64,000 nucleotides of DNA, taken from assembly GCF_036320965.1 (NCBI RefSeq), contig NC_092238.1, positions 57,700,609-57,764,608 on the forward strand, given 5' to 3'. Source of the DNA: Panulirus ornatus. Its lineage: Eukaryota; Arthropoda; Malacostraca; Decapoda; Palinuridae. A program made the position numbers and the translations under genes. The notes below the pieces were generated by a model, which was not told the DNA's origin, made no database searches, and worked only from the letters and a program-made list of their open reading frames with translations. Of this stretch, positions 1-17,975 are shown in pieces; position 1 is the first letter of the stretch; the number at the start of each line of letters is the position of its first letter.

Positions 1-1514
1 CCATCCTGTGAACCATTTCCGCTTACGTGGTTCCATTCGTTGCTAGTCCACTCCCATATATCTAATACACTTCACTTCCTCCAATTATACTCCATTAAAA
101 CTTACTTCATAATTTACTTGTCCCTCAACCCTACTGAACTTAATAACCTTGCTCTTATTCACATTTACTTTCAACTTTCTCCTTTCACACACATTTCCAA
201 ACTCAGTAACCAACTTCTGCAATTTCTCAACCGATTCAGCCACCCGGCGAACAACAACTTACTACCTTTCTAAGCCCTTTCATCGCCAACAGACTGCATA
301 CTCTCCCATCTCTGCAAGACTCTTACATTTACCTCCCTAACCACCTTCTCCATAAACAAATTAATCCACCATGGGGACGTCAAACACCCCTGCCGCAGAC
401 CGTCCTTCACTGGGAACCAAATACTCTCCTCTCTCCCTACTCGTCCGCATGCCTTACATACTTGATAAAAAGTTTCCACTGCTTCTAGAAGCTTACTTCC
501 CATACCATACAATCTTAAGACTTTCCATAAAGCATCTGTATCAACCCTATCATATGCTTTATCCAGATCCATAACTGCTACATACAAATCCATCTGTTTT
601 TATAAGTATTTCTCACACACATTCTTCAAAGCAAACATCTGATCTACGCATCCTCCACCAGTTCTGAAACAACACTGCGCTTCCTCTATCTTATTTCCTG
701 TAAATGCCTTCACCCTCATTCAGTAACCTCCCATACAGTTTCCCAGGATTACTCAACATACTTATGTCTCTGTATTTTGAAAATTCACCTTTATCCCTTT
801 TGCCTTTGTACAATGGAACTATGCATGCATTCCAACAATCCTCAAGCACTTCACCTTGGTCCATACATATAGTGAATATTCATACCAACCAGTCAATAAT
901 AGTCACCCCAATTGATTAAAGAAATTTACTACAATACCATCGAAACACACCGCCTCGCCGTATTTCGTCTTACACAAAGCTTTTATTACCTCTCCCCTAT
1001 TTGCCAAACCATTGTCCCTGACCCTCTCACTTCCCACACCACCACGACGAAAACACTCAAAATCTGCCACTCTCTCATCAAACACATTTAACAAACCTTC
1101 AAAATGCTTACTCCATTTCCTTCTCGTTTCATCACTATCTGTTACTACTTCCCCCCTTGCCCCCTTGACCGATATTCCCATCTGTTTTCTTGTCTTACGC
1201 ATGTTATTAAACTCCTTCCAAAACATCTTTTTATTATCCTCAAACTTTAATGATACTCCCTCACCCAATTTTCATTTCCCCTCTTATTCAACTCTTACAC
1301 CTTTCTCTTGACCTCTTGCCGCTTTCTATTATGAATCTCCCAATCATTTGCACTCCTTCCTTGAAAGTATCGCTCAAACGCCTCTCTTTTCTCTTTCACT
1401 AACAACTTTACTTCTTTACCCCACCACCCACTATCCTTTCTAATCTACCCACCTCCTACCTTTCTTATGCCACAAGCATCTTTTACACATACCATCGTTG
1501 CTTCCCAAAATACA
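1..1514 (-). mobile_element. Old RTE LINE fragment, cut by window edge
   Basis: Read on the minus strand, this matches reference residues about 318 to 820: end of linker, RT, and start of the C-terminal region. The reading frame is broken many times, so only short pieces such as 270-593 and 903-1268 stay open. The left end is the window edge. The 5' end (near 1514) abuts a (AT)n array. No function is expected. Confidence 0.9.
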
Positions 1515-1516
1515 TA

Positions 1517-1518
<2 letters not shown>

Positions 1519-1574
<56 letters not shown>
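1519..1574. repeat. (AT)n array
   Basis: Pure AT dinucleotide run. It separates two minus-strand LINE pieces and is joined to the second at the element's own CATATGATA motif. Confidence 0.97.
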
Positions 1575-1576
<2 letters not shown>

Positions 1577-2331
1577 TATGCCTTCTCCAGATCCATAAAT
1601 GCTACATACAAATCCATTTGCTTTTCTAAGTATTTCTCACATACATTCTTCAAAGCAAACACCTGATCCACACATCCTCTACCACTTCTGAAACCACACT
1701 GCTCTTCCCCAATCTGATGCTCTGTACATGCCTTCACCCTCTCAATCAATACCCTCCAATATAATTTACCAGGAATACTCAACAAACTTATACCTCTGTA
1801 ATTTGAGCACTCACTCTTATCTCCTTTGCCTCTGTACAATGGCACTATGCACGCATTCCGCCAATCCTCAGTCACCTCACCATGAGTCATACATACATTA
1901 AATAACCTTACCAACAAGTCAACAATACAGTCACCCCCTTTTTTAATAAATTCCACTGCAATACCATCCAAACCTGCTGCCTTGCCGGCTTTCATCTTCC
2001 GCAAAGCTTTCACTACCTCTTCTCTGTTTACCAAATCATTTTCCCTAACCCTCTCACTTTGCACACCACCTCGACCAAAACACCCTATATCTGCCACTCT
2101 ATCATCAAACACATTCAACAAACCTTCAAAATACTCACTCCATCTCCTTCTCACATCACCACTACTTGTTATCACCTCCCCATTTGCGCCCTTCACTGAA
2201 GTTCCCATTTGCTCCCTTGTCTTACGCATCTTATTTACCTCCTTCCAGAACATCTTTTTATTCTCCCTATAATTTAATGATACTCTCTCACCCCAACTCT
2301 CATTTGCCCTTTTTTTCACCTCTTGCACCTT
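1575..2331 (-). mobile_element. Inverted 5' segment of a twin-primed LINE
   Basis: Antisense LINE covering reference residues about 643 back to 393. It is open over most of its length (1483-2328 minus), including the [10 protein letters not shown] and NYRGISLLS stretches. It is joined directly at 2330-2331 to a sense-strand segment that starts at residue about 646, so the two pieces together form one insertion whose 5' part is inverted. Confidence 0.85.
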
Positions 2332-3585
2332 GATAGAGATGCTCTGTGGAAGGTATTAAGAATATGTGGGAGGAAAGTTGTTAGAAGCAGTGAAAAGTTT
2401 TTATCGAGGATGTAAGGCATGTGTACGTGTAGGAAGAGAGGAAAGTGATTGGTTCTCAGTGAATGTAGGTTTGCGGCAGGGGTGTGTGATGTCTCCATGG
2501 TTGTTTAATTTGTTTATGGATGGGGTTGTTAGGGAGGTAAATGCAAGAGTTTTGGAAAGAGGGGCAAGTATGAAGTCTGTTAGGGATGAGAGAGCTTGGG
2601 AAGTGAGTCAGTTGTTGTTCGCTGATGATACAGCGCTGGTGGCTGATTCATGTGAGAAACTGCAGAAGCTGGTGACTGAGTTTGGTAAAGTGTGTGGAAG
2701 AAGAAAGTTAAGAGTAAATGTGAATAAGAGCAAGGTTATTAGGTACAGTAGGGTTGAGGGTCAAGTCAATTGGGAGGTGAGTTTGAATGGAGAAAAACTG
2801 GAGGAAGTGAAGTGTTTTAGATATCTGGGAGTGGATCTGGCAGCGGATGGAACCATGGAAGCGGAAGTGGATCATAGGGTGGGGGAGGGGGCGAAAATTC
2901 TGGGGGCCTTGAAGAATGTGTGGAAGTCGAGAACATTATCTCGGAAAGCAAAAATGGGTATGTTTGAAGGAATAGTGGTTCCAACAATGTTGTATGGTTG
3001 CGAGGCGTGGGCTATGGATAGAGTTGTGCGCAGGAGGATGGATGTGCTGGAAATGAGATGTTTGAGGACAATGTGTGGTGTGAGGTGGTTTGATCGAGTG
3101 AGTAACGTAAGGGTAAGAGAGATGTGTGGAAATAAAAAGAGCGTGGTTGAGAGAGCAGAAGAGGGTGTTTTGAAGTGGTTTGGGCACATGGAGAGAATGA
3201 GTGAGGAAAGATTGACCAAGAGGATATATGTGTCGGAGGTGGAGGGAACGAGGAGAAGAGGGAGACCAAATTGGAGGTGGAAAGATGGAGTGAAAAAGAT
3301 TTTGTGTGATCGGGGCCTGAACATGCAGGAAGGTGAAAGGAGGGCAAGGAATAGAGTGAATTGGAGCGATGTGGTATACCGGGGTTGACGTGCTGTCAGT
3401 GGATTGAATCAAGGCATGTGAAGCGTCTGGGGTAAACCATGGAAAGCTGTGTAGGTATGTATATTTGCGTGTGTGGACGTATGTATATACATGTGTATGG
3501 GGGGGGTTGGGCCATTTCTTTCGTCTGTTTCCTTGCGCTACCTCGCAAACGCGGGAGACAGCGACAAAGTATAAAAAAAAAAAAG

Positions 3586-3587
<2 letters not shown>
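2330..3587 (+). mobile_element. Sense 3' segment of the twin-primed LINE
   Basis: It covers reference residues about 646 to 998 plus the short-type 3'UTR. An open stretch at 2366-3388 holds RT motif B ([14 protein letters not shown]), the FADD box, and the WFGHMERM and GRPNWRW motifs, ending in VVYRG and TGA. A small deletion near 2366 shifts the frame at its start. The hairpin tail lies at 3536-3563, followed by an A-rich run and (TA)n. Confidence 0.9.

Positions 3588-3683
<96 letters not shown>
3588..3683. repeat. (TA)n followed by (TG)n
   Basis: Compound microsatellite marking the 3' end of the LINE insertion. Repeat-poor host sequence starts directly after it. Confidence 0.95.
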
Positions 3684-3684
<1 letters not shown>

Positions 3685-3952
3685 GTAATAATGATAATAA
3701 AAGCAAATGTATGTTCTTAACGAAATTTATATGATAAATATGATGTCTTTCCTTACATAGACTCTCAGTAGTGGCGTTCTATAAATTTCCTTGCACTTTT
3801 CAAGTATGATATGTACATTATTGTTATTTCTCTTCGAGACTCTGCAAATGTGATGTCCCTCAGGTAGGTATACGCATAACTTAAATCTATATATCTTATG
3901 GGATGATCAGGGAAGGGATCTCGTGGCTTTTTAACTAAAGAAGGAGACTTAC
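3684..3952 (-). other. Intron downstream of the Ig exons
   Basis: Repeat-poor sequence following the GTAAGT donor of the second Ig exon on the minus strand. I see no further exon, RNA gene or transposon in it. The LINE insertion at 2330-3683 bounds it. Confidence 0.5.
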
Positions 3953-4097
3953 AGAATATGTTGAGCGGCCATTCATCTACCAGAGGCTGAGCGGTGAGAG
4001 CTGGAGACTCAGCCTGGCAGGAGAGGATCTTGCCCTCGTCGGCCGCCGACGGTGTCCACCGCAGCTCGCTGGTCGTCACGTTGCCATCGTCGCTCGT
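3953..4097 (-). CDS. Sidestep-like Ig domain, second half (internal exon)
   Basis: An internal exon of 145 bp read on the minus strand: 48 codons plus one base. It starts TSDDGNVTTSELRWTP and contains DEGKILSCQAES, the F-strand cysteine region of an immunoglobulin fold, then DEWPLNIF. The acceptor AG is at 4098-4099. The donor is the consensus GTAAGT starting at 3952. Joined in phase 0 to the exon at 5266-5417 it completes a C-W-C Ig domain. The SDGN-TTS-L and W-L-I pattern is typical of Sidestep-family cell-surface receptors that bind Beaten-path proteins in axon guidance; that assignment is from family knowledge. The acceptor is preceded by a GGTGGT-rich stretch rather than a clean pyrimidine tract, a mild weakness. 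Other exons of the gene are not in view. Confidence 0.75.
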
Positions 4098-5265
4098 CTG
4101 GTACCACCACCACCACAGCCAACACCACCACAGCCAACACCACCGCAAAGGTGAAAAGATTAATCATTGTTGCATATAATCTTAAAAGAAAATAATTTCA
4201 GTGCATACAGGACCCTGTGAGAGTTATTTGATAAAAGAAGAGGTTGATTCTGGTATATATAGGATTTTTTCCTCCCTATTACCAATAGCAATTTGATCTT
4301 CACTGTCGTTACTGACAGCTTCTAAGTATACGATATAGCATTTTCTTGTATATTAATACTAGGGAGTTTGAATGGTATCTGTAGGGTTCTGCTGGTACCC
4401 CCATCTGGTGTGTGATATCGTGGTATTAATCATTTTTGACAGTGCGAGGTAGAGGTGAGAGAATGAGTGCTTGCTTCTTTATTGCCAGTGTGTAATTCTT
4501 TTCTTGTGAAGGATGGAGCAGATTACATGCGTTGATAGTGTGTGAATTATGTTTGACATGATTTAGATTCGACACGTTGATAGCAAGAGCCATAACCCAG
4601 GCGTCACGCCTTGCAGTGTGATTTCTTATGTGACACGACAGCAGTACGACCTACATAGCAATGTCAAGCTTGTTGCAGCAGTAAGACCAAATGGTGTGTG
4701 TGACAGTAAACATTATCTATGAGAATGCACGTGTTGTTGAAGCGTCACATTTATTTAAATGAACGTTCTTATGTTCAACTAACTGAGAGTAATTTGGATT
4801 CTTTACAGAGTACTAGCCATAACAATGTAATCTATCTCTTACTATGAACTTTAAACTTGATATTACCGAAGTACTCATGTAAGGTTTAAAGGAAGCCGTC
4901 CATTCACCGCCCTCTGGTGTGAACTACCATTAACTATGAAGGTCATATAGTCTCACAGTAAGTGCTGAGGGGATTGATGTAATTGAATACCAGTTGTCGA
5001 CTGTAGAGGGCCTAATACCCACCACTTGCAGGCGTGACCTGGTCATATTGTCGAATCAGTATGATCTAGTAATGTTACAGTGGTGTAACCTGGTAACGTG
5101 ATCTGTAAAGTACCAGCTTCTAACTTGCTACTGTGGTGTGACCTAATAATATGACATTATCAGCATGATCTAGGAACATGGTTCTGTGGTGTAGATAATT
5201 AAAGTTATCTGCGAATAGAAGCTGAGTGAAGAGTCCAGATCGTGTGTCCTTGTATGATAACATAC
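4098..5265 (-). other. Intron between the two Ig exons
   Basis: An intron of 1168 bp with GT at 5264-5265 and AG at 4098-4099. It contains a CCA-rich simple stretch at about 4101-4145, just upstream of the acceptor. I see no LINE, SINE or (TA)n array in it, unlike almost every other kilobase of the window. Confidence 0.65.
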
Positions 5266-5417
5266 CTTCTCGGTGTGAGTGGTGAAGCGGGTAGTACCGA
5301 GGCGCCAAGTGATGACGGCGGGGGGTCTGGCACCCGCTGACTGACACACGACGCTGTACGGCCACCCAGCACTCAGAGCATCCCGGTTGCTAAGGAAACG
5401 TACCCATAGAGGCGGAA
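5266..5417 (-). CDS. Sidestep-like Ig domain, first half (internal exon)
   Basis: An internal exon of 152 bp on the minus strand. It starts with two bases completing a split codon, then 50 codons beginning PPLWVRFLSNRDALSAG. It contains PYSVVCQSAGARPPAVITW: the B-strand cysteine at codon 24 and the C-strand tryptophan at codon 37 of an Ig fold. It ends HTEK followed by GTATG. The acceptor is a good pyrimidine tract ending CACAG. The SAG-x-x-Y-x-x-x-C-Q-S-x-G-x-RPPAVITW pattern fits an internal Ig domain of Sidestep-type receptors (family knowledge). Both splice sites and the phase-0 join to the next exon support a functional gene rather than a pseudogene. The flanking exons must lie outside the window or beyond the repeats. 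Confidence 0.77.
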
Positions 5418-6337
<920 letters not shown>

Positions 6338-6338
<1 letters not shown>

Positions 6339-9300
6339 GGAGAAAGAATACTTCCCACGGACTCCTCACGTGTCGTAGAAGGCGATTAAAGGGAACTGGA
6401 GCGGTGGGAGAGGGGAGAGGGGCTACAAACCCTCCCCTCCTTGTATATTAACTTTCTAAAAGGGGAAACAGAAGGAGTCACGCGGGGAGTGCTCATCCTC
6501 CTCGAAGGCTCAGGTTTGGGTGTCTAAATGTGTGTGGATGTAACCAAGATGAAAAAAAAGAAGAGATAGGTAGTATGTTTGAAGAAAGGAACCTGGATGT
6601 TTTGGCGCTGAGTGAAAGGAAGCTCAAGGGTAAAGGGGAAGAGTGGTTTGGGAATATCTTGGGAGTAAAGTCAGGGGTTAGTGAGAGGTCAAGAGCAAGG
6701 GAAGGAATAGCACTACTCCTGAAAGAAGAGTCGTGGGAGTATGTGATAGAGGGGTAGAAAGTAAAACTCTAGATTGATATGGGTAAAACTGAAAGTGGAT
6801 GGAGAGAGATGGGTGATTATAGGTGCATATGCTCCTGGGCATGAGAAGAAGGATCATTAGAGGCAAGTGTTTTGGAAGTAGCTGATTGAGTGTGTTAGTA
6901 GTTTTGATGCACGAGATCGGGTTCTAGTGATGGGTGATTTGAATGCAAAGGTGAGTAATGTGGCAGTTGAGGGAGTACTTCGTGTACATGGGGTGTTCAG
7001 TGTTGTAAATGGAAATGGTGAGGAGCTCGTAGACTTATGTGTAGAAAAAGGACTGGTGAATGAAAATACCTGGTTTAAAAAGAAAGATATATGTAGGTAT
7101 ACGTATGTAAGTAGGAGAGATGGCTAGAGAGCGTCATTGGATTACGTGTTAATTAATAGGCGCGCGAAGGAGAGGCTTTTGGATGTTAATGTGCTGAGAA
7201 ATGCAACTGGAGGGATTATCTTGTGGAGGCGAAGGTGAAGAATTGTAGAGGTTTTCAGAAAAGAAGAGAGAATGTTGGGGTGGAGAGAGTGGTGAGAGTA
7301 AGTGAGCTTGAGAAAGAGACTTGTATGAAGAAGTACCAGAAGAGACTGAGCACAGAATAGAAAAAGGTGAGAACAAAGGACATAAGGGGAGTGGGGGAGG
7401 AATGGGATCTATTCAGGGAAGCAGTGATGGCTTGTACATAAGATGATTGTGGCATGAGAAGTATGGGAGGTGTGTAGATTAGAAAGGGTAGTCAGTGGTG
7501 GGATGAAGATGTAAGATTATTAGTTTAAGACAAGAAAGAGGCCTTTGGACGATTTTTGCCGGGAAATAATACAGAAGACTAGGATATGTATAAAAGAAAG
7601 AGGCAGGTGGTCAATAGAAGAGTGTATGAGCTGATAAAGAGGGCAAATGAGAGTTGGGGTGAGAGAGAATCATTAAATTTTAGGGAGAATAAAAAGACAT
7701 TTTGGAAGGAGGTAAATAACATACGTAAGGCAAGGGAACAAATGGGAACATCAGTGAAGGGGGCTAATGGGGAGGTGATAACAAGTAGTGGTGATATGAG
7801 AAGATAGAACGAGTGTTTTGAAGGTTTGTTGAATGTGTCTGATGATAGAGTTGCAGATATAGGGTGTGTTGGTTGAGGTGGCGTGCAAAGTGAGAGGGTT
7901 AGGGAGAATGATTTGGTTAACAGAGAAGAGGAAGTAAAAGATTTCCGGAAGATGAAACCTGGCAAGGCAGCGGGTTTGGATGGTATTGCAGTGGAATTTT
8001 TTTTAAAAAAGGGGTTGACTGTATTGTTGACTGGTTGGTAAGGTTATTTAATGTATGTATGACTCATGGTGAGGTGCCTGAGGATTGGCGTGATGCTTGC
8101 ATAATGCCATTGTACAAAGGCAAAGGGGATAAAAGTGAGTGCTCAAATTACAGAGGTATAAGTTTGTTGAGTATTCCTGGGAAATTATATGGGAGGGTAT
8201 TGATTAAGAGGGTGAAGGCATGTATAGAGCATCAGTTCGGGGAAGAGCAGTGCGGTTTCAGGAGTGGTAGAGGATGTGTGGATCAGGTGCTCGTTTTGAA
8301 GAATGTATGTAAGAAATACATAGAAAAGCAAATGGATTTGTATGTAGCATATATGGATCTGGGGAAGGCATATGATAGCGTTGATAGAGATGCTCTGTGG
8401 AGGGTATTAAGAATATATGGTGTGGGAGGCAAGTTCTTAGAAACAGTGAAAATCTTTTATCGAGGATGTAAGGCATATATACGCGTAGAAAGAGAGGAGA
8501 GTGACTGGTTCTTAGTGAATGTCGGTTTGCGGCAGGGGTGCGTGATATCTCCATGATTGATTAATTTGTTTATGGATGGGTTTTTAAGGGAGGTGAATGC
8601 AAGAGTTTTGGAAATAGGGGCAAGTATGCAGTCTGTTGTGGATGAGAGAGCTTGGGAAGTGAGTCAGTTGTTTTTCGCTGATGATAGATCGCTGGTGGCT
8701 GATTCGGGTGAAAAACAGCAGAAGCTGGTGAATGAGTCTAGTAAAGTATGCGAAAGAAGAAAGTTGAGAGTAAATATGAATAAGAGCAACGTTATTAGGT
8801 ACAGTAGGGTTGAGGGACTAGTCACTTGGGAGGTAAGTTTTAATGGAGAAGAACTGGAGTAAGTGAAGTGTTTTAGATATCTAGGAGTAGATTTGGCAGC
8901 GGATGGAACCATGGAAGTGGAAGTGAATCATAGGGTGGGAGAGGGGGCGAAAGTCTTGGGAGCATTGGAAAATGTATGGAAATCGAGAACGTTATCTTGG
9001 AAAGCAAAAATGGGTATGTTTGAAGGAATAGTGGTTCCAACAATGTTATATGGTTGCGAGGCGTGGGCTATAGATAGAGTTGTGCGGAGGAGGGTGGATG
9101 TGATAGAAATGAGATGTTTGAGGACAATATGTGGTGTAAGGTGGTTTGATCGAGTAAGTAATGATAGGGTAAAAGAGATGTGTGGTAATAAAAAGAATGT
9201 GGTTGAGACAGCAGAAGAGGATGTTTTGAAATGGTTTGGTCACATGGAGTGAATGCGTGAGGAAAGATTGACAAAGAGGATATATGTGTCAGAGGTGAAG

Positions 9301-9877
9301 GGAACGAGGTGTGGGAGACCAAATTGGAGGTGGAAAGATGGAGTGGTAAAATGTTCTGAGTGATCGGGACCTGAACATGCAAGAGGGTGAAAGGCGGGCA
9401 AGGAATAGAGTGAATTGTAACGATGTGGTATACCGGGGTCGACGGGCTGTCAACGGATTGAACCAGTGGCTTGTGAAGCGTCTGGGGTAAACATGGAAAG
9501 TTTTGTGGGGTCTGGATGTGGAAAGGGAACAGTGGTTTCGTTGCACTATACATGACAGTTAGAGACTGTGTGTGAACGAATGTGGCCTTTGTTGTCTTTT
9601 CCTAGCACTACCTCTCGGACATGCGGGGAAAGGAGGTTGTCATTTCATGTTTGCCGGGATGGCGACGGGAATGAATAAGCGCGGACAGTATGAATTATGT
9701 ACATGTGTATATATGTATATGTCTGCGTGTGTATATATATGCATACGTTGAGATGTATAGGTATGCATATGTGCGTCTCTGGGCGTGTATGTATATTCAT
9801 GTGTATGTAGGAGAGTTGGGTCATTCTTTCGTCTGTTTCCTTGCGCAACCTCGCTAACGCGGGAGACAGCGACAAAG
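6338..9877 (+). mobile_element. Full-length but dead RTE LINE, long 3'UTR
   Basis: The copy starts with the LINE 5'UTR (GAGAAAGAATACTTCCCAC), continues with endonuclease pieces (6530-6757, 6927-7127), linker (7586-7807) and RT (8035-8556, 8557-8862, 8863-9252), and ends with the long-type 3'UTR and hairpin at 9844-9871. At least six in-frame stops or frameshifts separate the open pieces, and the RT box reads FADDRS instead of FADDTA. An old, inactive insertion. Confidence 0.92.
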
Positions 9878-9949
9878 TATAATAATAATGATAATAATGA
9901 TGATGTTAATAATAACAATAATAATAATAATAATGATAATAATAATAAA
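9878..9949. repeat. AAT-rich trinucleotide array
   Basis: AATAATGAT/AAT repeats following the LINE tail (GACAAAGTATAATAATAATG), where most copies have (TA)n instead. Confidence 0.85.
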
Positions 9950-10239
<290 letters not shown>

Positions 10240-10240
10240 A

Positions 10241-14768
<4,528 letters not shown>

Positions 14769-14856
14769 GTATATATATGTATGTGTGTGTGTGTGTGGGT
14801 ATGTGCGTATGTGTGTGTATGTGTGTGTGTGTGTATATGTATATATATATGTATAT
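14769..14856. repeat. TG/TA compound microsatellite
   Basis: TATATATGTATGTGTGTG-type sequence between the unknown repeat and the 5' end of the intact LINE. Confidence 0.9.
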
Positions 14857-14978
14857 TATCCCTGGGGATAGGGGTGAAAGAATACTTCCCACGTATTCCT
14901 CGCGTGTCGTAGAAAGCGACTAGAGGGGACGGGAGCGGGGGGCCGGAAATCCTCCCCTCCTTGTATTAACTTTCTAAA

Positions 14979-17975
14979 ATGGGAAACAGAAGAAGGAGTC
15001 ACGCGGGGAGTGATCATCCTCCTCGAAGGCTCAGAGTGGGGTGCCTAAATGTGTGTGGATGTAACCAAGATGTGAAAAAAGGAGAGATAGGTAGTATGTT
15101 TGAGGAAAGGAACCTGGATGTTTTGGCTCTGAGTGAAACGAAGCTCAAGGGTAAAGGGGAAGAGTGGTTTGGAAATGTCTGGGGAGTGAAGTCAGGGGTT
15201 AGTGAGAGGACAAGAGCAAGGGAAGGAGTAGCAATACTCCTTAAACAGGAGTTGTGGGAGTATGTGATAGAATGTAAGAAAGTAAATTCTCGATTAATAT
15301 GGGTAAAATTGAAAGTTGATGGAGAGAGGTGGGTGATTATTGGTGCATATGCACCTGGGCATGAGAAGAAAGATCATGAGAGGCAAGTGTTTTGGGAGCA
15401 GCTGAATGAGTGTGTTAGCGGTTTTGATGCACGAGACCGGGTTATAGTGATGGGTGATTTGAATGCAAAGGTGAGTAATGTGGCAGTTGAGGGAATAATT
15501 GGTATGCATGGGGTGTTCAGTGTTGTAAATGGAAATGGTGAAGAGCTTGTAGATTTATGTGCTGAAAAAGGACTGATGATTGGGAATACCTGGTTTAAAA
15601 AGCGAGATATACATAAGTATACTTATGTAAGTAGGAGAGATGGCCAGAGAGCGTTATTGGATTACGTGTTAATTGACAGGCGTGCGAAAGAGAGACTTTT
15701 GGATGTTAATGTGCTGAGAGGTGCAACTGGAGGGTTGTCTGATCATTATCTTGTGGAGGCTAAGGTGAAGATTAGTATGGGTTTTCAGAAAAGAGGAGTG
15801 AATGTTGGGGTGAAGAAGGTGGTGAGAATAAGTGAGCTTGGGAAGGAGACCTGTGTGGGGAAGTACCAGGAGAGACTGTGTACAGAATGGAAAAAGGTGA
15901 GAACAATGGAAGTAAGGGGAGTGGGGGAGGAATGGGATGTATTTAGGGAATCAGTGATGGATTGCGCAAAAGATGCTTGTGGCATGAGAAGAGTGGGAGG
16001 TGGGCTGTTTAGAAAGGGTAGTGAGTGGTGGGATGAAGAAGTAAGAGTATTAGTGAAAGAGAAGAGAGTGGCATTTGGACGATTTTTGCAGGGAAAAAAT
16101 GCAATTGAGTGGGAGAAGTATAAAAGAAAGAGACAGGAGGTCAAGAGAAAGGTGCAAGAGGTGAAAAAAAGGGCAAATGAGAGTTGGGGTGAGAGACTAT
16201 CAGTAAATTTTAGGGAGAATAAAAAGATGTTCTGGAAGGAGGTAAATAGGGTGCGTAAGACAAGGGAGCAAATGGGAACTTCAGTGAAGGGCGTAAATGG
16301 GGAGGTGATAACAAGTAGTGGTGATGTGAGAAGGAGATGGAATGAGTATTTTGAAGGTTTGTTGAATGTGTCTGATGACAGAGTGGCAGATATAGGGTGT
16401 TTTGGTCGAGGTGGTGTGCAAAGTGAGAGGGTTAGGGAAAATGATTTGGTAAACAGAGAAGAGGTAGTAAAAGCTTTGCGGAAGATGAAAGCCGGCAAGG
16501 CAGCAGGTTTGGATGGTATTGCAGTGGAATTTATTAAAAAAGGGGGTGACTGTATTGTTGACTGGTTGGTAAGGTTATTTAATGTATGTATGACTCATGG
16601 TGAGGTGCCTGAGGATTGGCGGAATGCGTGCATAGTGCCATTGTACAAAGGCAAAGGGGATAAGAGTGAGTGCTCAAATTACAGATGTATAAGTTTGTTG
16701 AGTATTCCTGGTAAATTATATGGGAGGGTATTGATTGAGAGGGTGAAGGCATGTACAGAGCATCAGATTGGGGAAGAGCAGTGCGGTTTCAGAAGTGGTA
16801 GAGAATGTGTGGATCAGGTGTTTGCTTTGAAGAATGTATGTGAGAAATACTTAGAAAAGCAAATGGATTTGTATGTAGCATTTATGGATCTGGAGAAGGC
16901 ATATGATAGAGTTGATAGAGATGCTCTGTGGAAGGTATTAAGAATATATGGTGTGGGAGGCAAGTTGTTAGAAGCAGTGAAAAGTTTTTATCGAGGATGT
17001 AAGGCATGTGTACGTATAGGAAGAGAGGAAAGTGATTGGTTCTCAGTGAATGTAGGTTTGCGGCAGGGGTGTGTGATGTCTCCATGGTTGTTTAATTTGT
17101 TTATGGATGGGGTTGTTAGGGAGGTGAATGCAAGAGTCCTGGAAAGAGGGGCAAGTATGAAGTCTGTTGGGGATGAGAGAGCCTGGGAAGTGAGTCAGTT
17201 GTTGTTCGCTGATGATACAGCGCTGGTGGCTGATTCATGTGAGAAACTGCAGAAGCTGGTGACTGAGTTTGGTAAAGTGTGTGGAAGAAGAAAGTTAAGA
17301 GTAAATGTGAATAAGAGCAAGGTTATTAGGTACAGTAGGGTTGAGGGTCAAGTCAATTGGGAGGTAAGTTTGAATGGAGAAAAACTGGAGGAAGTGAAGT
17401 GTTTTAGATATCTGGGAGTGGATCTGTCAGCGGATGGAACCATGGAAGCGGAAGTGGATCATAGGGTGGGGGAGGGGGCGAAAATTTTGGGAGCCTTGAA
17501 AAATGTGTGGAAGTCGAGAACATTATCTCGGAAAGCAAAAATGGGTATGTTTGAAGGAATAGTGGTTCCAACAATGTTGTATGGTTGCGAGGCGTGGGCT
17601 ATGGATAGAGTTGTGCGCAGGAGGATGGATGTGCTGGAAATGAGATGTTTGAGGACAATGTGTGGTGTGAGGTGGTTTGATCGAGTAAGTAACGTAAGGG
17701 TAAGAGAGATGTGTGGAAATAAAAAGAGCGTTGTTGAGAGAGCAGAAGAGGGTGTTTTGAAATGGTTTGGGCACATGGAGAGAATGAGTGAGGAAAGATT
17801 GACCAAGAGGATATATGTGTCGGAGGTGGAGGGAACGAGGAGAAGAGGGAGACCAAATTGGAGGTGGAAAGATGGAGTGAAAAAGATTTTGTGTGATCGG
17901 GGCCTGAACATGCAGGAGGGTGTAAGGAGGGCAAGGAATAGAGTGAATTGGAGCGATGTGGTATACAGGGGTTGA
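14979..17975 (+). CDS. RTE-type endonuclease/reverse transcriptase, 998 aa
   Basis: A single polyprotein for target-primed reverse transcription. Residues about 20-262 form an AP-like endonuclease: N24 in CLNVCG, E53 in LSETKL, Y124 in GAYAPG, D160 and N162 in MGDLNAKV, D255 and H256 in SDHYLV. Residues about 300-480 are a charged linker. RT spans about 495-780: motif A D637 (FMDLEKAYD), motif [15 protein letters not shown] at 693-706, motif C FADD at 743-746. The C-terminus has [10 protein letters not shown] at 927-936 and [10 protein letters not shown] at 957-966, typical of the RTE clade. There is no ORF1. The start ATG follows the conserved CTTTCTAAAATGGG and precedes the endonuclease, so full length is plausible. 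Oddities: C570 replaces the Gly of NYRGISL seen in the other copies, and E609 replaces the Gly of SGRGC. Either could reduce activity. Its expression is unknown. Confidence 0.93.
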   Translation: MGNRRRSHAGSDHPPRRLRVGCLNVCGCNQDVKKGEIGSMFEERNLDVLALSETKLKGKGEEWFGNVWGVKSGVSERTRAREGVAILLKQELWEYVIECKKVNSRLIWVKLKVDGERWVIIGAYAPGHEKKDHERQVFWEQLNECVSGFDARDRVIVMGDLNAKVSNVAVEGIIGMHGVFSVVNGNGEELVDLCAEKGLMIGNTWFKKRDIHKYTYVSRRDGQRALLDYVLIDRRAKERLLDVNVLRGATGGLSDHYLVEAKVKISMGFQKRGVNVGVKKVVRISELGKETCVGKYQERLCTEWKKVRTMEVRGVGEEWDVFRESVMDCAKDACGMRRVGGGLFRKGSEWWDEEVRVLVKEKRVAFGRFLQGKNAIEWEKYKRKRQEVKRKVQEVKKRANESWGERLSVNFRENKKMFWKEVNRVRKTREQMGTSVKGVNGEVITSSGDVRRRWNEYFEGLLNVSDDRVADIGCFGRGGVQSERVRENDLVNREEVVKALRKMKAGKAAGLDGIAVEFIKKGGDCIVDWLVRLFNVCMTHGEVPEDWRNACIVPLYKGKGDKSECSNYRCISLLSIPGKLYGRVLIERVKACTEHQIGEEQCGFRSGRECVDQVFALKNVCEKYLEKQMDLYVAFMDLEKAYDRVDRDALWKVLRIYGVGGKLLEAVKSFYRGCKACVRIGREESDWFSVNVGLRQGCVMSPWLFNLFMDGVVREVNARVLERGASMKSVGDERAWEVSQLLFADDTALVADSCEKLQKLVTEFGKVCGRRKLRVNVNKSKVIRYSRVEGQVNWEVSLNGEKLEEVKCFRYLGVDLSADGTMEAEVDHRVGEGAKILGALKNVWKSRTLSRKAKMGMFEGIVVPTMLYGCEAWAMDRVVRRRMDVLEMRCLRTMCGVRWFDRVSNVRVREMCGNKKSVVERAEEGVLKWFGHMERMSEERLTKRIYVSEVEGTRRRGRPNWRWKDGVKKILCDRGLNMQEGVRRARNRVNWSDVVYRG

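Noticed and set aside
3765..4148. 127-codon minus-strand frame extending the Ig exon on both sides
   Set aside because: The first part (WCWLWW) is the CCA-rich intron end and the last part lies beyond a consensus GTAAGT donor; only 3953-4097 is supported.
17459..17911. Long antisense frames in many LINE copies ([21 protein letters not shown] and [13 protein letters not shown] proteins)
   Set aside because: They are shadows of the RT and C-terminal coding strand, recur in every copy and lack the family's own motifs.
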